In this document: positions 18,447-27,528 of the stretch, piece by piece
Numbering within the stretch: the stretch's first letter is position 1
Layout: each line of letters starts with the position of its first letter
Assembly: GCA_017477205.1 (NCBI GenBank)
Contig: JAFUXE010000035.1
Span: 1 to 34,695, forward strand
Origin: Alloprevotella sp.
GTDB taxonomy: Bacteria; Bacteroidota; Bacteroidia; Bacteroidales; Bacteroidaceae
DNA length: 34,695 nucleotides
Direction: 5' to 3'
Notes under the pieces: model-generated
What the model saw: the letters and a program-made list of their open reading frames with translations, nothing else
Told to the model about the DNA's origin: nothing
Databases searched by the model: none
Translations under genes and position numbers: made by a program

Positions 18447-19046
18447 ATGAAGAAGCTCATTCTCGCCTTTGCCTTGCAGGAGGAGGTAGTTCCCGCCGCT
18501 TTTGAGGGATGGGAAATCATTACAGTCGTCACCGGCGTGTCGAAGCCCTATGCTTCTGCCCGCCTCGCCCATGCCATCGTCGCCCACAAGCCCGACCTCG
18601 TCATCAACGTCGGGTCGGCCGGTGCCGGAAAGCATGCCGAACCGCGCGCCCATGTGGGCGACATCTTCGTCTGCGACCGATTCGTTGACCGCGACCTTGA
18701 ACACCAGCAGTTCACGTCCGTTTCCCCGCAGCTCTGCACAACGTCGCCGTTCACGCAGGGCTTCTCCTCGCGCCTTGCTGCCTGCGGAGGCCTTGTGGAA
18801 AGGACTTTCACGACGAATACCGGCGACGACTTCGTGACCGAGCACGCCGCATACACGGGGCAGGTTGTGGACATGGAAGCCTTCGCCGAGGCGCTTCTTT
18901 GCCAAACCTTCGGCGTCCCGTTCTTCGCCGTGAAGTACGTCACGGACATCATCGGTGAAAATTCCATGCAGATTTGGGAAGAGCGCCTCGCCGCTGCACG
19001 CGCTGCGCTGACGGACTACCTGCGAGGCTGCACGCTGAAGGGATAG
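18447..19046 (+). CDS. 5'-methylthioadenosine/S-adenosylhomocysteine nucleosidase-like protein
   Basis: The 199-aa protein has the PNP/UDP phosphorylase fold of MTA/SAH nucleosidases: N-terminal LILAFALQEEV (E13 corresponds to E. coli E12), VINVGSAGA (53-61), and VVDMEAFA with E144 as the ribose-binding Glu. D167 in YVTDIIGE is the likely catalytic Asp. It is about 30 residues shorter than E. coli MtnN but similar to Bacteroidetes forms. It should remove adenine from methylthioadenosine and S-adenosylhomocysteine, products of SAM-dependent reactions. Futalosine hydrolase has the same fold and cannot be fully excluded, though no menaquinone genes are nearby. Confidence 0.85.
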   Translation: MKKLILAFALQEEVVPAAFEGWEIITVVTGVSKPYASARLAHAIVAHKPDLVINVGSAGAGKHAEPRAHVGDIFVCDRFVDRDLEHQQFTSVSPQLCTTSPFTQGFSSRLAACGGLVERTFTTNTGDDFVTEHAAYTGQVVDMEAFAEALLCQTFGVPFFAVKYVTDIIGENSMQIWEERLAAARAALTDYLRGCTLKG

Positions 19047-19125
19047 AAAAGCCGTCCCGCCGTAAGAACAGTCTAATAAGATTCCCGGCACCCATAAACT
19101 TGTCACTAACAAAAACATCAACAAT

Positions 19126-20961
19126 ATGCGAAACCGCTACTTCACTTTCATCGCGCTGTTCCTCCTCGTGCTGACGGCTTCTGCGACGCGCCCCCTGCGC
19201 GGTGCCTTCAACCGTCCGCAGAGCGACGGAACGCTTGTCCGCGTGACCCTTCAGGGTAACGCCTTCTTCAACTATTTCCTCTCAACGGACGGCATCGCGC
19301 TGCTCCCCAACGCCGACGGCGACCTTTGCTACGCACGTATCGACGCCACGGGGCAGGTGCCCGTCGCCTCCGAAGTGCTTGCCCACAATCCCGAAGGCCG
19401 CAGCCTTGAGGAGAAAGCCTTCGTGGCAAATTCCCGTGCGGACATTGTTACTATAGCACGCACGCGCGCGATACGCCTTGCCAGCCAGCACCGTCGTGCA
19501 AGCGCCGCGCCCAATCCCGACGGCACCTGCACCTACGGCCAGCGTTCCGCAGGCGTTTGCGGAAGCATCGGCGCGCCCGTGATTCCCGTCATCATGGTCT
19601 ATTTTCCCAACCGTGCCTTCCAGGACACCACGACTGTGGACAAGATTTCCCGCCTCTTCAACGAGCCCGGCTACCACGACGAGCGCTATTGCAACGGCAG
19701 TATCAAGGATTACTTCGAGAGCCAGAGCGGCGGCCTCTATCGCCCGTCGTTCAAGGTCGTGGGCGTTGTGGAAACAATGCTGGGCTACGAAGCCTACGGC
19801 AACCGCGCTGACGGCGGAACCGTAGCCGCCACGAAGAGCCTCCTGCGCGAAGCCCTTGACGGTGCCGTCGAACAGGGCGTCAGCTTTGAGGAGTTCAAGG
19901 ACGAGAACGGCGAAATCCCCCTCGTCTCCATCTATTATGCCGGTCCCGGCGCCCATAGCGCCAAGGAGGTGGGAGCGGAGAAATACATCTGGGCACATTT
20001 CCAGACGGTTGCCAACCTCAAGGTGCAGGGCATCCCCGTGAACGGCTGCTTTGTGGGTAACGAGCTGCTCCAGTCCTACGACAATCCCAACGCCGCCTCG
20101 CCAAAGGTGACTGGCGCGCAGACCGACGGCATCGGCGTCTTCTGCCACGAGTTCGGACATGCCCTCGGACTCCCCGACTTCTACTATACGGGCTCGAACT
20201 CCGACATCACGAACAGCCTCCTCTCAATGGATTTCTGGAGCGTCATGGACTACGGCCAGTATTGCTACGACGGCTATCGTCCGCTTGGCTTCAATGCCTA
20301 CGAGCGTTGCATGCTGGGCTGGCAGAAGATTGTGGACCTTGCGGACAACAGCGTCCGCCATACGCTCAAGGCCTATGCCGATGCCGGCGACGAGGACGTG
20401 AGCTGCTACCGCATCAAGAACCCGCAGAACGAGCGCGAGTACTTCCTGCTTGAAAACCGCCAGACGGGCACGTGGTATCCCAGCTTCATGGGGCGCGGCA
20501 TGCTCATCACGCACGTTGACTACGACGCTTCAGCCTGGAGCAGCAACACGCTGAACAACACGCCCTCGCATCAGCGCTTCACGTACGTGCCTGCCGACGG
20601 TGCGAAGCAGGGTGTCGTTGACGGCTCAAACTTCGACAAGACGAAGGGCGACCTCTATCCCGGCACGGAGAACGTTACGGAGTTCTCGGCTGTCAGTCCG
20701 TCGGTGGAGTGGGGCACGTTCTTCACGGGCAACGCCCTTGAGGATGCCCTCTACCACATCCGCATGGACGGCCGCGACGTGAGCTTCGCCTTCAACAATC
20801 CCGACCTCGTCGGCATTCACGCGCCGCAGACTCCGTGGGATGCTTCCGCAGTTCCTGCTGCCGCCTACACCCTTGACGGCCGTCGTGCCGCCGAGACGAA
20901 TGCACCCGGCATCCGCATCGTCCGCATGTCTGACGGAACGTGGCGCAAGCAGCTGAGATAA
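19126..20961 (+). CDS. secreted M6-family zinc metalloprotease
   Basis: The 611-aa protein has a signal peptide (about residues 1-20, ending TASA) and a propeptide-like region with GTLVRVTLQGNAFFNYFLST. The M6 catalytic domain starts near IPVIMVYFPNRAFQD and carries the zinc site HEFGHALGLPD, with H341, E342 and H345 and a following Asp as expected for immune-inhibitor-A-like enzymes. MDFWSVMDYGQY gives the Met-turn region. The last 31 residues (YTLDGRRAAE ... TWRKQLR, 581-611) form a short C-terminal tail resembling that of the alpha-galactosidase at 376-2130. It probably digests host or dietary protein outside the cell. A strong terminator follows 30 bp downstream. Confidence 0.92.
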   Translation: MRNRYFTFIALFLLVLTASATRPLRGAFNRPQSDGTLVRVTLQGNAFFNYFLSTDGIALLPNADGDLCYARIDATGQVPVASEVLAHNPEGRSLEEKAFVANSRADIVTIARTRAIRLASQHRRASAAPNPDGTCTYGQRSAGVCGSIGAPVIPVIMVYFPNRAFQDTTTVDKISRLFNEPGYHDERYCNGSIKDYFESQSGGLYRPSFKVVGVVETMLGYEAYGNRADGGTVAATKSLLREALDGAVEQGVSFEEFKDENGEIPLVSIYYAGPGAHSAKEVGAEKYIWAHFQTVANLKVQGIPVNGCFVGNELLQSYDNPNAASPKVTGAQTDGIGVFCHEFGHALGLPDFYYTGSNSDITNSLLSMDFWSVMDYGQYCYDGYRPLGFNAYERCMLGWQKIVDLADNSVRHTLKAYADAGDEDVSCYRIKNPQNEREYFLLENRQTGTWYPSFMGRGMLITHVDYDASAWSSNTLNNTPSHQRFTYVPADGAKQGVVDGSNFDKTKGDLYPGTENVTEFSAVSPSVEWGTFFTGNALEDALYHIRMDGRDVSFAFNNPDLVGIHAPQTPWDASAVPAAAYTLDGRRAAETNAPGIRIVRMSDGTWRKQLR

Positions 20962-20991
20962 GCGCCGCTTAGGCTTCAAATCCAAAAGTTT

Positions 20992-21028
20992 AAACCCGCA
21001 GGCTCTTTCAGTCTGCGGGTTTCTTTTT
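20992..21028 (+). terminator. intrinsic terminator of the M6 protease gene
   Basis: AAACCCGCAG (20992-21001) pairs perfectly with CTGCGGGTTT (21013-21022) around an 11-nt loop, followed by CTTTTT. Confidence 0.9.
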
Positions 21029-21054
21029 GGCTTCAAGCCCTCGGGTCTGAGGCA

Positions 21055-21093
21055 CGAAAAATCCGCGCGGCCTGAATGGAGGCCGCGCGGATT
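21055..21093 (-). terminator. intrinsic terminator of dnaK
   Basis: A 14-bp perfect stem (AATCCGCGCGGCCT, 21060-21073, with AGGCCGCGCGGATT, 21080-21093) has a 6-nt loop. Read on the minus strand it is followed by TTTT at 21060-21057. It starts 27 bp after the dnaK stop codon. Confidence 0.9.
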
Positions 21094-21120
21094 GCGTCTG
21101 TTGTGTTGGTTATGTGGTTT

Positions 21121-23064
<1,944 letters not shown>

Positions 23065-23139
23065 TGTTGTGTGTGTATTTGTTTTGTTGTTATTGTTTGT
23101 TTGTCTGTTTCTGTCCGTTTTCGGGACGCTTTTTCTCTT

Positions 23140-23156
23140 TGCAAACAGCGTGCCAA
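23140..23156 (-). promoter_or_regulatory. sigma-54 (-24/-12) promoter motif facing dnaK
   Basis: The minus strand reads TTGGCACGCTGTTTGCA. This matches the RpoN consensus TTGGCACG-N4-TTGCA at every fixed position, with GG at 23154-23153 and GC at 23142-23141 correctly spaced. The predicted start is near 23129, giving a leader of about 65 nt that is A-rich and lacks a Shine-Dalgarno. No TAnnTTTG box was found between it and the dnaK ATG. Sigma-54 control is an inference from the motif. Confidence 0.7.
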
Positions 23157-23270
23157 AACCTCCCCGTCGGCTTCTGCAGGCATGGAAATGCGGCATTTTG
23201 TCACGGTTGTCCGCTTTTGCCCGCGCGCATGCGCCTCCTTGCTCGCCTTTCGCGCCTTCTTGCTCGTCGC

Positions 23271-23358
23271 CCACGACCGTGGGACGAAGAAACCACCGAC
23301 GTGGGCAGAAAAAACCACGACCGTGGGATGAAGAAACCACCGCGGTGGTTTATGAGCG
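23271..23358. promoter_or_regulatory. four tandem 22-bp dyad units, candidate enhancer array
   Basis: Four units begin at 23271, 23293, 23315 and 23337, an exact 22-bp period. Each starts with a 12-bp dyad CCAC-N4-GTGG: CCACGACCGTGG, CCACCGACGTGG, CCACGACCGTGG and CCACCGCGGTGG. In the first three the dyad is followed by a G and an A-rich spacer such as ACGAAGAAA. Two turns of helix per unit place all dyads on the same face of the DNA. The array lies about 140-220 bp upstream of the predicted sigma-54 start of dnaK, the usual distance for activator binding sites. It is also upstream of the divergent GT5-like gene. The rest of the gap, 23359-23500, is GC-rich, with one bulged hairpin near 23430-23462 and no gene. 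Confidence 0.75.
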
Positions 23359-23502
23359 ACGTGCCCGGGAAGGCGATGCCGTGTGCCTGAAGAGACGCCC
23401 CGACGTGCCTGCGGACGCGACGCGATGCGCTCCGGGCCGCCATGCGCGGCGCCCCGGACTCCCCGTTTTCTGGGAGGCGGAGAAAAATAAATGGCTCTGG
23501 GC

Positions 23503-23535
23503 TTGCTCCTTTACAAAAGTTTTTTTATATCTTTG
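23503..23535 (+). promoter_or_regulatory. promoter of the GT5-like gene (-33/-7)
   Basis: TATCTTTG at 23528-23535 matches TAnnTTTG exactly, and TTG at 23503-23505 is a candidate -33 box, with a 22-bp spacer that is slightly long. The start would be near 23542, about 50 nt before the ATG at 23595. This supports that ATG over an open in-frame extension back to 23442. Confidence 0.65.
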
Positions 23536-23594
23536 CAACTGCAAATCTGCGTACCCTCGCATCGGAGGGTCTTCATAAGCGCAGAAACAATAGC

Positions 23595-24419
23595 ATGAAA
23601 GCAGAAAAAGTATTGTACATCACGCAGGAAGTGAAGCCTTACTCTCCTGAAACTCCCATGTCCCTGCTGGGACACACCATTCCCGCCCAACTTACGGAAG
23701 ACGGACGGCAGGTACGCACCTTCATGCCCCTGTGGGGGACCATCAACGTGCGCCGCCACCAGCTCCACGAGGTGCAGCGCCTCTCCGGCATGAACATCAT
23801 CATCGACGAGAGCGACCACACGCTGGTCATCAAGGTGGCTTCTGTTCCCCAGTCGCGCACGCAAGTCTATTTCATCGACAACGACGACTACTTCCACAAG
23901 CGCGGCGCCCTGACCGACGAGGCCGGGAATCCCTACGAGGACAACGTGGAGCGCGCCATCTTCTTTGCGCGCGGCGTTCTGGAGACGGTGAAGAAGTTCC
24001 GCTGGATTCCCGACGTGATTCACTGCCACGGATGGATGTCCATCTTCGCGCCGCTGCTGATCCGCACGGCTTACAAGGACGATCCCCCCTTCACGTCCGC
24101 CCGCATCCTGTTCTCCGCGTACGGTCCCACGCCCGAGGCGCTTGCCCCCGCAGCCTTCTCGCGCCTCGTGCGCTTCCGCTCGCTGAACGACCGCGCCTTG
24201 CGCAACGCCGGGCTCAGCCTGAAGAACGACATCGCGCCCGAGGACCTGCTCATGACCTTCTGCGACGCCTACGCCGTCGGTGCCCCGGATGCCGCCCCGA
24301 GGCTTTTCTCCCGCGCCCGCGAGGAGGGAAAACCCGTCATGGAGCTTGTGGAGGGCGACGCCACGCAAGCATGCATTGACTTCTACGACAAACTTCTGGA
24401 TGAAGCGGGCGCAGAATGA
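23595..24419 (+). CDS. half-length glycogen/starch synthase-like protein (GT5 N-terminal domain only)
   Basis: The 274-aa protein resembles only the N-terminal Rossmann domain of GlgA: VLYITQEVKPYSPETPMSLL, then MPLWGTINVRRHQLHEVQ, DNDDYFHKRG, and DVIHCHGWMSIFAPLLIRT. The C-terminal glycosyltransferase half is absent. The N-terminal ADP-glucose-binding KxGGL motif of GlgA is replaced by a segment around SPETPMSLLG. It is therefore probably not an active synthase on its own. This half-size form followed by a DUF4270 lipoprotein gene is, as I recall, a common Bacteroidetes arrangement. Its function is unknown; a regulatory or scaffold role is only a guess. The true glycogen synthase here is likely the GT3 enzyme at 30157-31791. 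Confidence 0.85.
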   Translation: MKAEKVLYITQEVKPYSPETPMSLLGHTIPAQLTEDGRQVRTFMPLWGTINVRRHQLHEVQRLSGMNIIIDESDHTLVIKVASVPQSRTQVYFIDNDDYFHKRGALTDEAGNPYEDNVERAIFFARGVLETVKKFRWIPDVIHCHGWMSIFAPLLIRTAYKDDPPFTSARILFSAYGPTPEALAPAAFSRLVRFRSLNDRALRNAGLSLKNDIAPEDLLMTFCDAYAVGAPDAAPRLFSRAREEGKPVMELVEGDATQACIDFYDKLLDEAGAE

Positions 24420-24462
24420 CGCCCCGCCGCCACGAAACGTTGACTTAGCGAACAAACTTGAA

Positions 24463-25932
24463 ATGAAAAAACCATACCTGAAAGGCTTCCTGTCCCTCCT
24501 GATGGGACTCTCCTGCCTCGCGTCGTGCGACGATGACACGGTCAGCGTCGGTTCCGACGTGCTGCCCGACATGAACAAGGTGACAACCTCCTCGGCATCC
24601 TTTGCCGTCAACTCCCGCAGCGTGAAGGCCGACTCCGTGCTGGCCAACACGAACTACTGCTACCTCGGCAGCATCGCCGACCCCGAGACGCGCGCCACGA
24701 CGGAGTGCAGTTTCCTGGCGCAGTACTATCTGCTGGAAAACACCCACCCGCCCGTCAAGGAGCGCATCGTCATGCGCGACGGCATGCCCCTCTGCGACAC
24801 CTGCCAGGTGCGCTTCAGCGTCACCTCCTCCTATGGCGACAAGCTCGCCCCCATGCGCCTCTCCGTCTATGAACTTGACACGGCCAACGTCATGGGCGAG
24901 GGCGAGAACTTCTTCACCGACATCGACGCCACGCAGTTCATCCACGCCAATGCCGAGCCGCTCACGACGCAGACCTACACGCTCAGCGACCTCGTCAGCA
25001 CCAGCAGCGGCACCGCCAGCAGCTTTACCGTGAGCCTGCCGCCTGCCTACGGCTCGTTCATCCTGGGCAAATACTACGAGAACCCCGACTTCTTCAAAAA
25101 CTCCTACCACTTCCTGCGCCACGTCTGCCCGGGCTTCTACATGCAGTGCGCCGGCGGAACCGGGGCCATGATGGGCATCAACACCTCCGACCTCGTCGTG
25201 CACTTCAAGTACCACGCTACGACCGCCGCAGGCAACGACACCATCTACGACGGCTATCTCACGCTGGCCTCCACCGAGGAAGTCATCCAGAACACGCGCG
25301 TCGCAAGCGACATCCCTGCCGAGATGCTTTCGCCGGACAACGACTATACCTACGTGAAGGCGCCCGCCGGCATCTTCACGCTCGTGGACCTTCCCGTTGA
25401 CGACATCGTGGCGGGCGACCACTATACGGACACCATCAACTCCGCGCGCATCGCCTTCCCAAGCCTTGCCAGCGAAGCGCAGGGCACGTTCAGTCTCAGC
25501 ATGCCCTCGACGCTGCTCCTCGTGCGCAAGGGGCAGATGTACTCCTTCTTCGAAACCTCCCGCACGGGCGACCAGCGCACCTCCTTCATTGCCGAGTATT
25601 CCTCCGCATTGGGAGCCTACGTCTTCAGCAACATTGCGCCCCTCATCACCACGATGAAGCGTGAGCGCGACCTCGGCGCGGGCGTCACCATCAGCGATAC
25701 CGAGGCACAGCGCCGCGCGAAATATGCCGTCTGGGAAGCCGCAAATCCCGACTGGGCCACCATTGCCCTCGTCCCCGTTTCGCCTGAGTTCCTCACGTCC
25801 AGCAGCGCCTACACTTCCACCACGCGCACCGTCCTGCGCCTGCGCAACGAGCTCGACCTCGCCAGCGTGCGCCTGCTTGGCGGTCCGCGCGGAAAACTCT
25901 CCATCGACGTGACCTATAGCCGCTTCAACTGA
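24463..25932 (+). CDS. DUF4270 domain lipoprotein
   Basis: The 489-aa protein starts at the ATG at 24463, which begins a lipoprotein signal with lipobox CLASC (Cys at about residue 21) followed by DDDTVSVGSDVLPD. That DDDT.. VGSDVLP opening is typical of DUF4270 proteins in Bacteroidetes. The rest is beta-rich, with repeated ECSFLAQYYL-, VRFSVTSSYGD- and DLVVHFKYH-like strands. It should be attached to the outer or inner membrane; no function is established. An upstream in-frame ATG at 24280 overlaps the preceding gene and is rejected. The stop overlaps the next gene's start (TGATG). Confidence 0.88.
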   Translation: MKKPYLKGFLSLLMGLSCLASCDDDTVSVGSDVLPDMNKVTTSSASFAVNSRSVKADSVLANTNYCYLGSIADPETRATTECSFLAQYYLLENTHPPVKERIVMRDGMPLCDTCQVRFSVTSSYGDKLAPMRLSVYELDTANVMGEGENFFTDIDATQFIHANAEPLTTQTYTLSDLVSTSSGTASSFTVSLPPAYGSFILGKYYENPDFFKNSYHFLRHVCPGFYMQCAGGTGAMMGINTSDLVVHFKYHATTAAGNDTIYDGYLTLASTEEVIQNTRVASDIPAEMLSPDNDYTYVKAPAGIFTLVDLPVDDIVAGDHYTDTINSARIAFPSLASEAQGTFSLSMPSTLLLVRKGQMYSFFETSRTGDQRTSFIAEYSSALGAYVFSNIAPLITTMKRERDLGAGVTISDTEAQRRAKYAVWEAANPDWATIALVPVSPEFLTSSSAYTSTTRTVLRLRNELDLASVRLLGGPRGKLSIDVTYSRFN

Positions 25933-26660
25933 TGAAGAGCATGGTCTTTGCCGCCGGACTCGGCACACGTCTGCGTCCGTTGACCGATACGCGTCCTAAA
26001 GCCCTCGTTACTGTGGGCAATAGGACGCTTCTCGAAATTGTCCTTTCGCGCCTTGCCTCCGCCGGAGCGGAGGAAGCCGTTGTCAACGTTCACCATCACG
26101 CGGCGATGCTGGCGGACTTCATCCGCACGCACAGCTTCCCCCTTCCCGTGGCAGTCAGCGACGAGAGCGATGCCCTCCTCAACACGGGCGGCGGCCTGCG
26201 GCGCGCCGCGACCTTCTTCCGGGGGGAGCAGCAGCCCGTCCTCATCCACAACGTTGACATCCTCTCCAATGCCGACCTCGCCGGCTTCCATCGCCGCAGC
26301 CTTCCCTTTGCCGCCACGCTCCTCGTGAGCCGCCGCCAGACGTCGCGCTACCTGCTCTTCGACGCGCGCATGCGTCTCGTGGGTTGGACGAACCTCCAGA
26401 CGGGAGAAGTGCGAAGTCCCTATGCGGACTTGCGCCCTGAAACCTGCACGCGGCTCGCCTTCAGCGGCATCCACGCCTTTTCTCCCCGCCTCTTTCCCCT
26501 TATGGAATCCTTTCCCGAGGCATTCTCCATCATCGACTTCTATCTTTCCGTCTGCGACAAGGTAGAGATTCACGGCTACGAGCAGCCCGGCCTTCGCCTC
26601 CTCGACGTGGGCAAGCCCGAAGCCCTTGCCGCTGCCCCCGGGTTCCTGAAAAGTCTATGA
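25932..26660 (+). CDS. sugar-phosphate nucleotidyltransferase (MurU/mannose-1-P guanylyltransferase-like)
   Basis: The 242-aa protein begins with the nucleotide-binding signature AAGLGTRLRPLTDTRPKAL (about residues 7-25, K23 contacting phosphate). It continues with EAVVNVHHHAAM, LNTGGGLRRAA and VLIHNVDILSNADL, the last giving the metal-binding Asp. It lacks the C-terminal left-handed beta-helix of GlmU or GlgC, so it is a minimal single-domain enzyme like MurU (N-acetylmuramate-1-phosphate uridylyltransferase) or GDP-mannose pyrophosphorylases. The kinase AmgK that often accompanies MurU is not adjacent here, so the substrate stays open. Its ATG overlaps the stop of the DUF4270 gene, and its own stop overlaps the next ATG (ATGA), indicating translational coupling. 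Confidence 0.87.
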   Translation: MKSMVFAAGLGTRLRPLTDTRPKALVTVGNRTLLEIVLSRLASAGAEEAVVNVHHHAAMLADFIRTHSFPLPVAVSDESDALLNTGGGLRRAATFFRGEQQPVLIHNVDILSNADLAGFHRRSLPFAATLLVSRRQTSRYLLFDARMRLVGWTNLQTGEVRSPYADLRPETCTRLAFSGIHAFSPRLFPLMESFPEAFSIIDFYLSVCDKVEIHGYEQPGLRLLDVGKPEALAAAPGFLKSL

Positions 26661-27367
26661 AACGGGCGATTGTCATAGGAGCCTCGTCGGGCATAGGACG
26701 GGAAGTGGCGCTTCTGCTGAGGCAGGAAGGCTGGAAACTGGGCGTTGCCGCCCGCCGGGAGGACTTGCTGCGCAGCATCGGCGACGACGTGGAGGTTGCG
26801 CAGATAGACGTGACGCAGCAGGATGCCTGCGAGCGGCTTCGGAATCTTGTTGAAAAGGTGGGGGGAATGGACCTTTTCTTCTACGCCTCCGGCATCGGCA
26901 GGCAAAACCGGGAATTGAGGGAGGACACGGAGCTGCGCACCGTCGAAACCAACGCGCTTGGCTTCACGCGCATGATTGGCGAGGCCTATCGCTACTTTGC
27001 GGAACAGGGAACCGGGCACATCGCCGCCATCACGTCCATCGCCGGCACAAAGGGACTCGGCCCCGCGCCTTCCTATTCCGCCACGAAAGCCATGCAGGGT
27101 GTCTATCTGCAGGCTTTGGAGCAGCAGGCACATGCGCGCGGCCTGAAGATACGCTTCACGGACATACGCCCGGGCTTCGTGGACACGGCTCTGCTGAGCG
27201 GCGACTTCCACTATCCCATGATGCTTCGCCCCGAGCGGGTGGCGCGCGAGATTGTCTCAGCCATCAAGGCCCGCCGCCACGTCCGCGTCGTCGATTGGCG
27301 CTACCGCCTGCTGACAGCCCTTTGGCGGCGCATTCCCCGCTGCCTTTGGCGAAGGATTCGCCTGTGA
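26657..27367 (+). CDS. short-chain dehydrogenase/reductase (SDR)
   Basis: The 236-aa protein has the Rossmann motif GASSGIG (8-14), which prefers NADP(H) given the following AARRE basic pair. It has an active-site set of N99, S127 (AAITSIAG), Y140 and K144 (YSATK), and a cofactor-pyrophosphate loop RPGFVDTALL. This is a classical SDR of the YqjQ/DltE-like group; the substrate is unknown. It overlaps the nucleotidyltransferase gene by 4 bp. The last five codons and the stop lie in the first of two tandem 20-bp copies, so the duplication does not change the protein. Confidence 0.9.
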   Translation: MKRAIVIGASSGIGREVALLLRQEGWKLGVAARREDLLRSIGDDVEVAQIDVTQQDACERLRNLVEKVGGMDLFFYASGIGRQNRELREDTELRTVETNALGFTRMIGEAYRYFAEQGTGHIAAITSIAGTKGLGPAPSYSATKAMQGVYLQALEQQAHARGLKIRFTDIRPGFVDTALLSGDFHYPMMLRPERVAREIVSAIKARRHVRVVDWRYRLLTALWRRIPRCLWRRIRL

Positions 27368-27388
27368 AGCGAAGGATTCGCCTGTGAA
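27349..27388. repeat. 20-bp tandem duplication across the SDR stop codon
   Basis: GCGAAGGATTCGCCTGTGAA occurs twice without a gap (27349-27368 and 27369-27388). Each copy can form the small hairpin GCGAA-GGA-TTCGC. Identity of the copies suggests a recent slippage or duplication event. Confidence 0.9.
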
Positions 27389-27392
27389 GCGT

Positions 27393-27416
27393 GCGTTTTT
27401 GGAGGCACAAAAACGC
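27393..27416 (+). terminator. hairpin after the SDR gene
   Basis: GCGTTTTTG (27393-27401) pairs perfectly with CAAAAACGC (27408-27416). No T-tract follows, so efficiency as a terminator is uncertain; the larger hairpin at 27455-27492 may be the main stop. Confidence 0.45.
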
Positions 27417-27454
27417 GGCGGCGAGGCTTGAAAAACAGTTTTCGTGAAACAGAA

Positions 27455-27492
27455 AAGGGGACGGAGCGGCCTTGCGGCTTTTCCGTCCCCTT
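27455..27492. terminator. bidirectional terminator between SDR and glgP genes
   Basis: AAGGGGACGGA (27455-27465) pairs with TCCGTCCCCTT (27482-27492). It lies 36 bp after the glgP stop on the minus strand, where AAAA at its left end gives a short T-run, and serves the convergent SDR gene on the plus strand. Confidence 0.8.
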
Positions 27493-27528
27493 CCTAATAG
27501 GCGGTTTTAAACCTTCGCGTCGCGGGAA

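Noticed and set aside
23065..23270. CIRCE (HrcA) operator upstream of dnaK
   Set aside because: No TTAGCACTC-N9-GAGTGCTAA inverted repeat is present in this region.
24445..25968. 507-codon minus-strand frame opposite the DUF4270 gene
   Set aside because: Same GC-bias artefact; no recognisable motif, while the sense frame has a lipobox and family signature.
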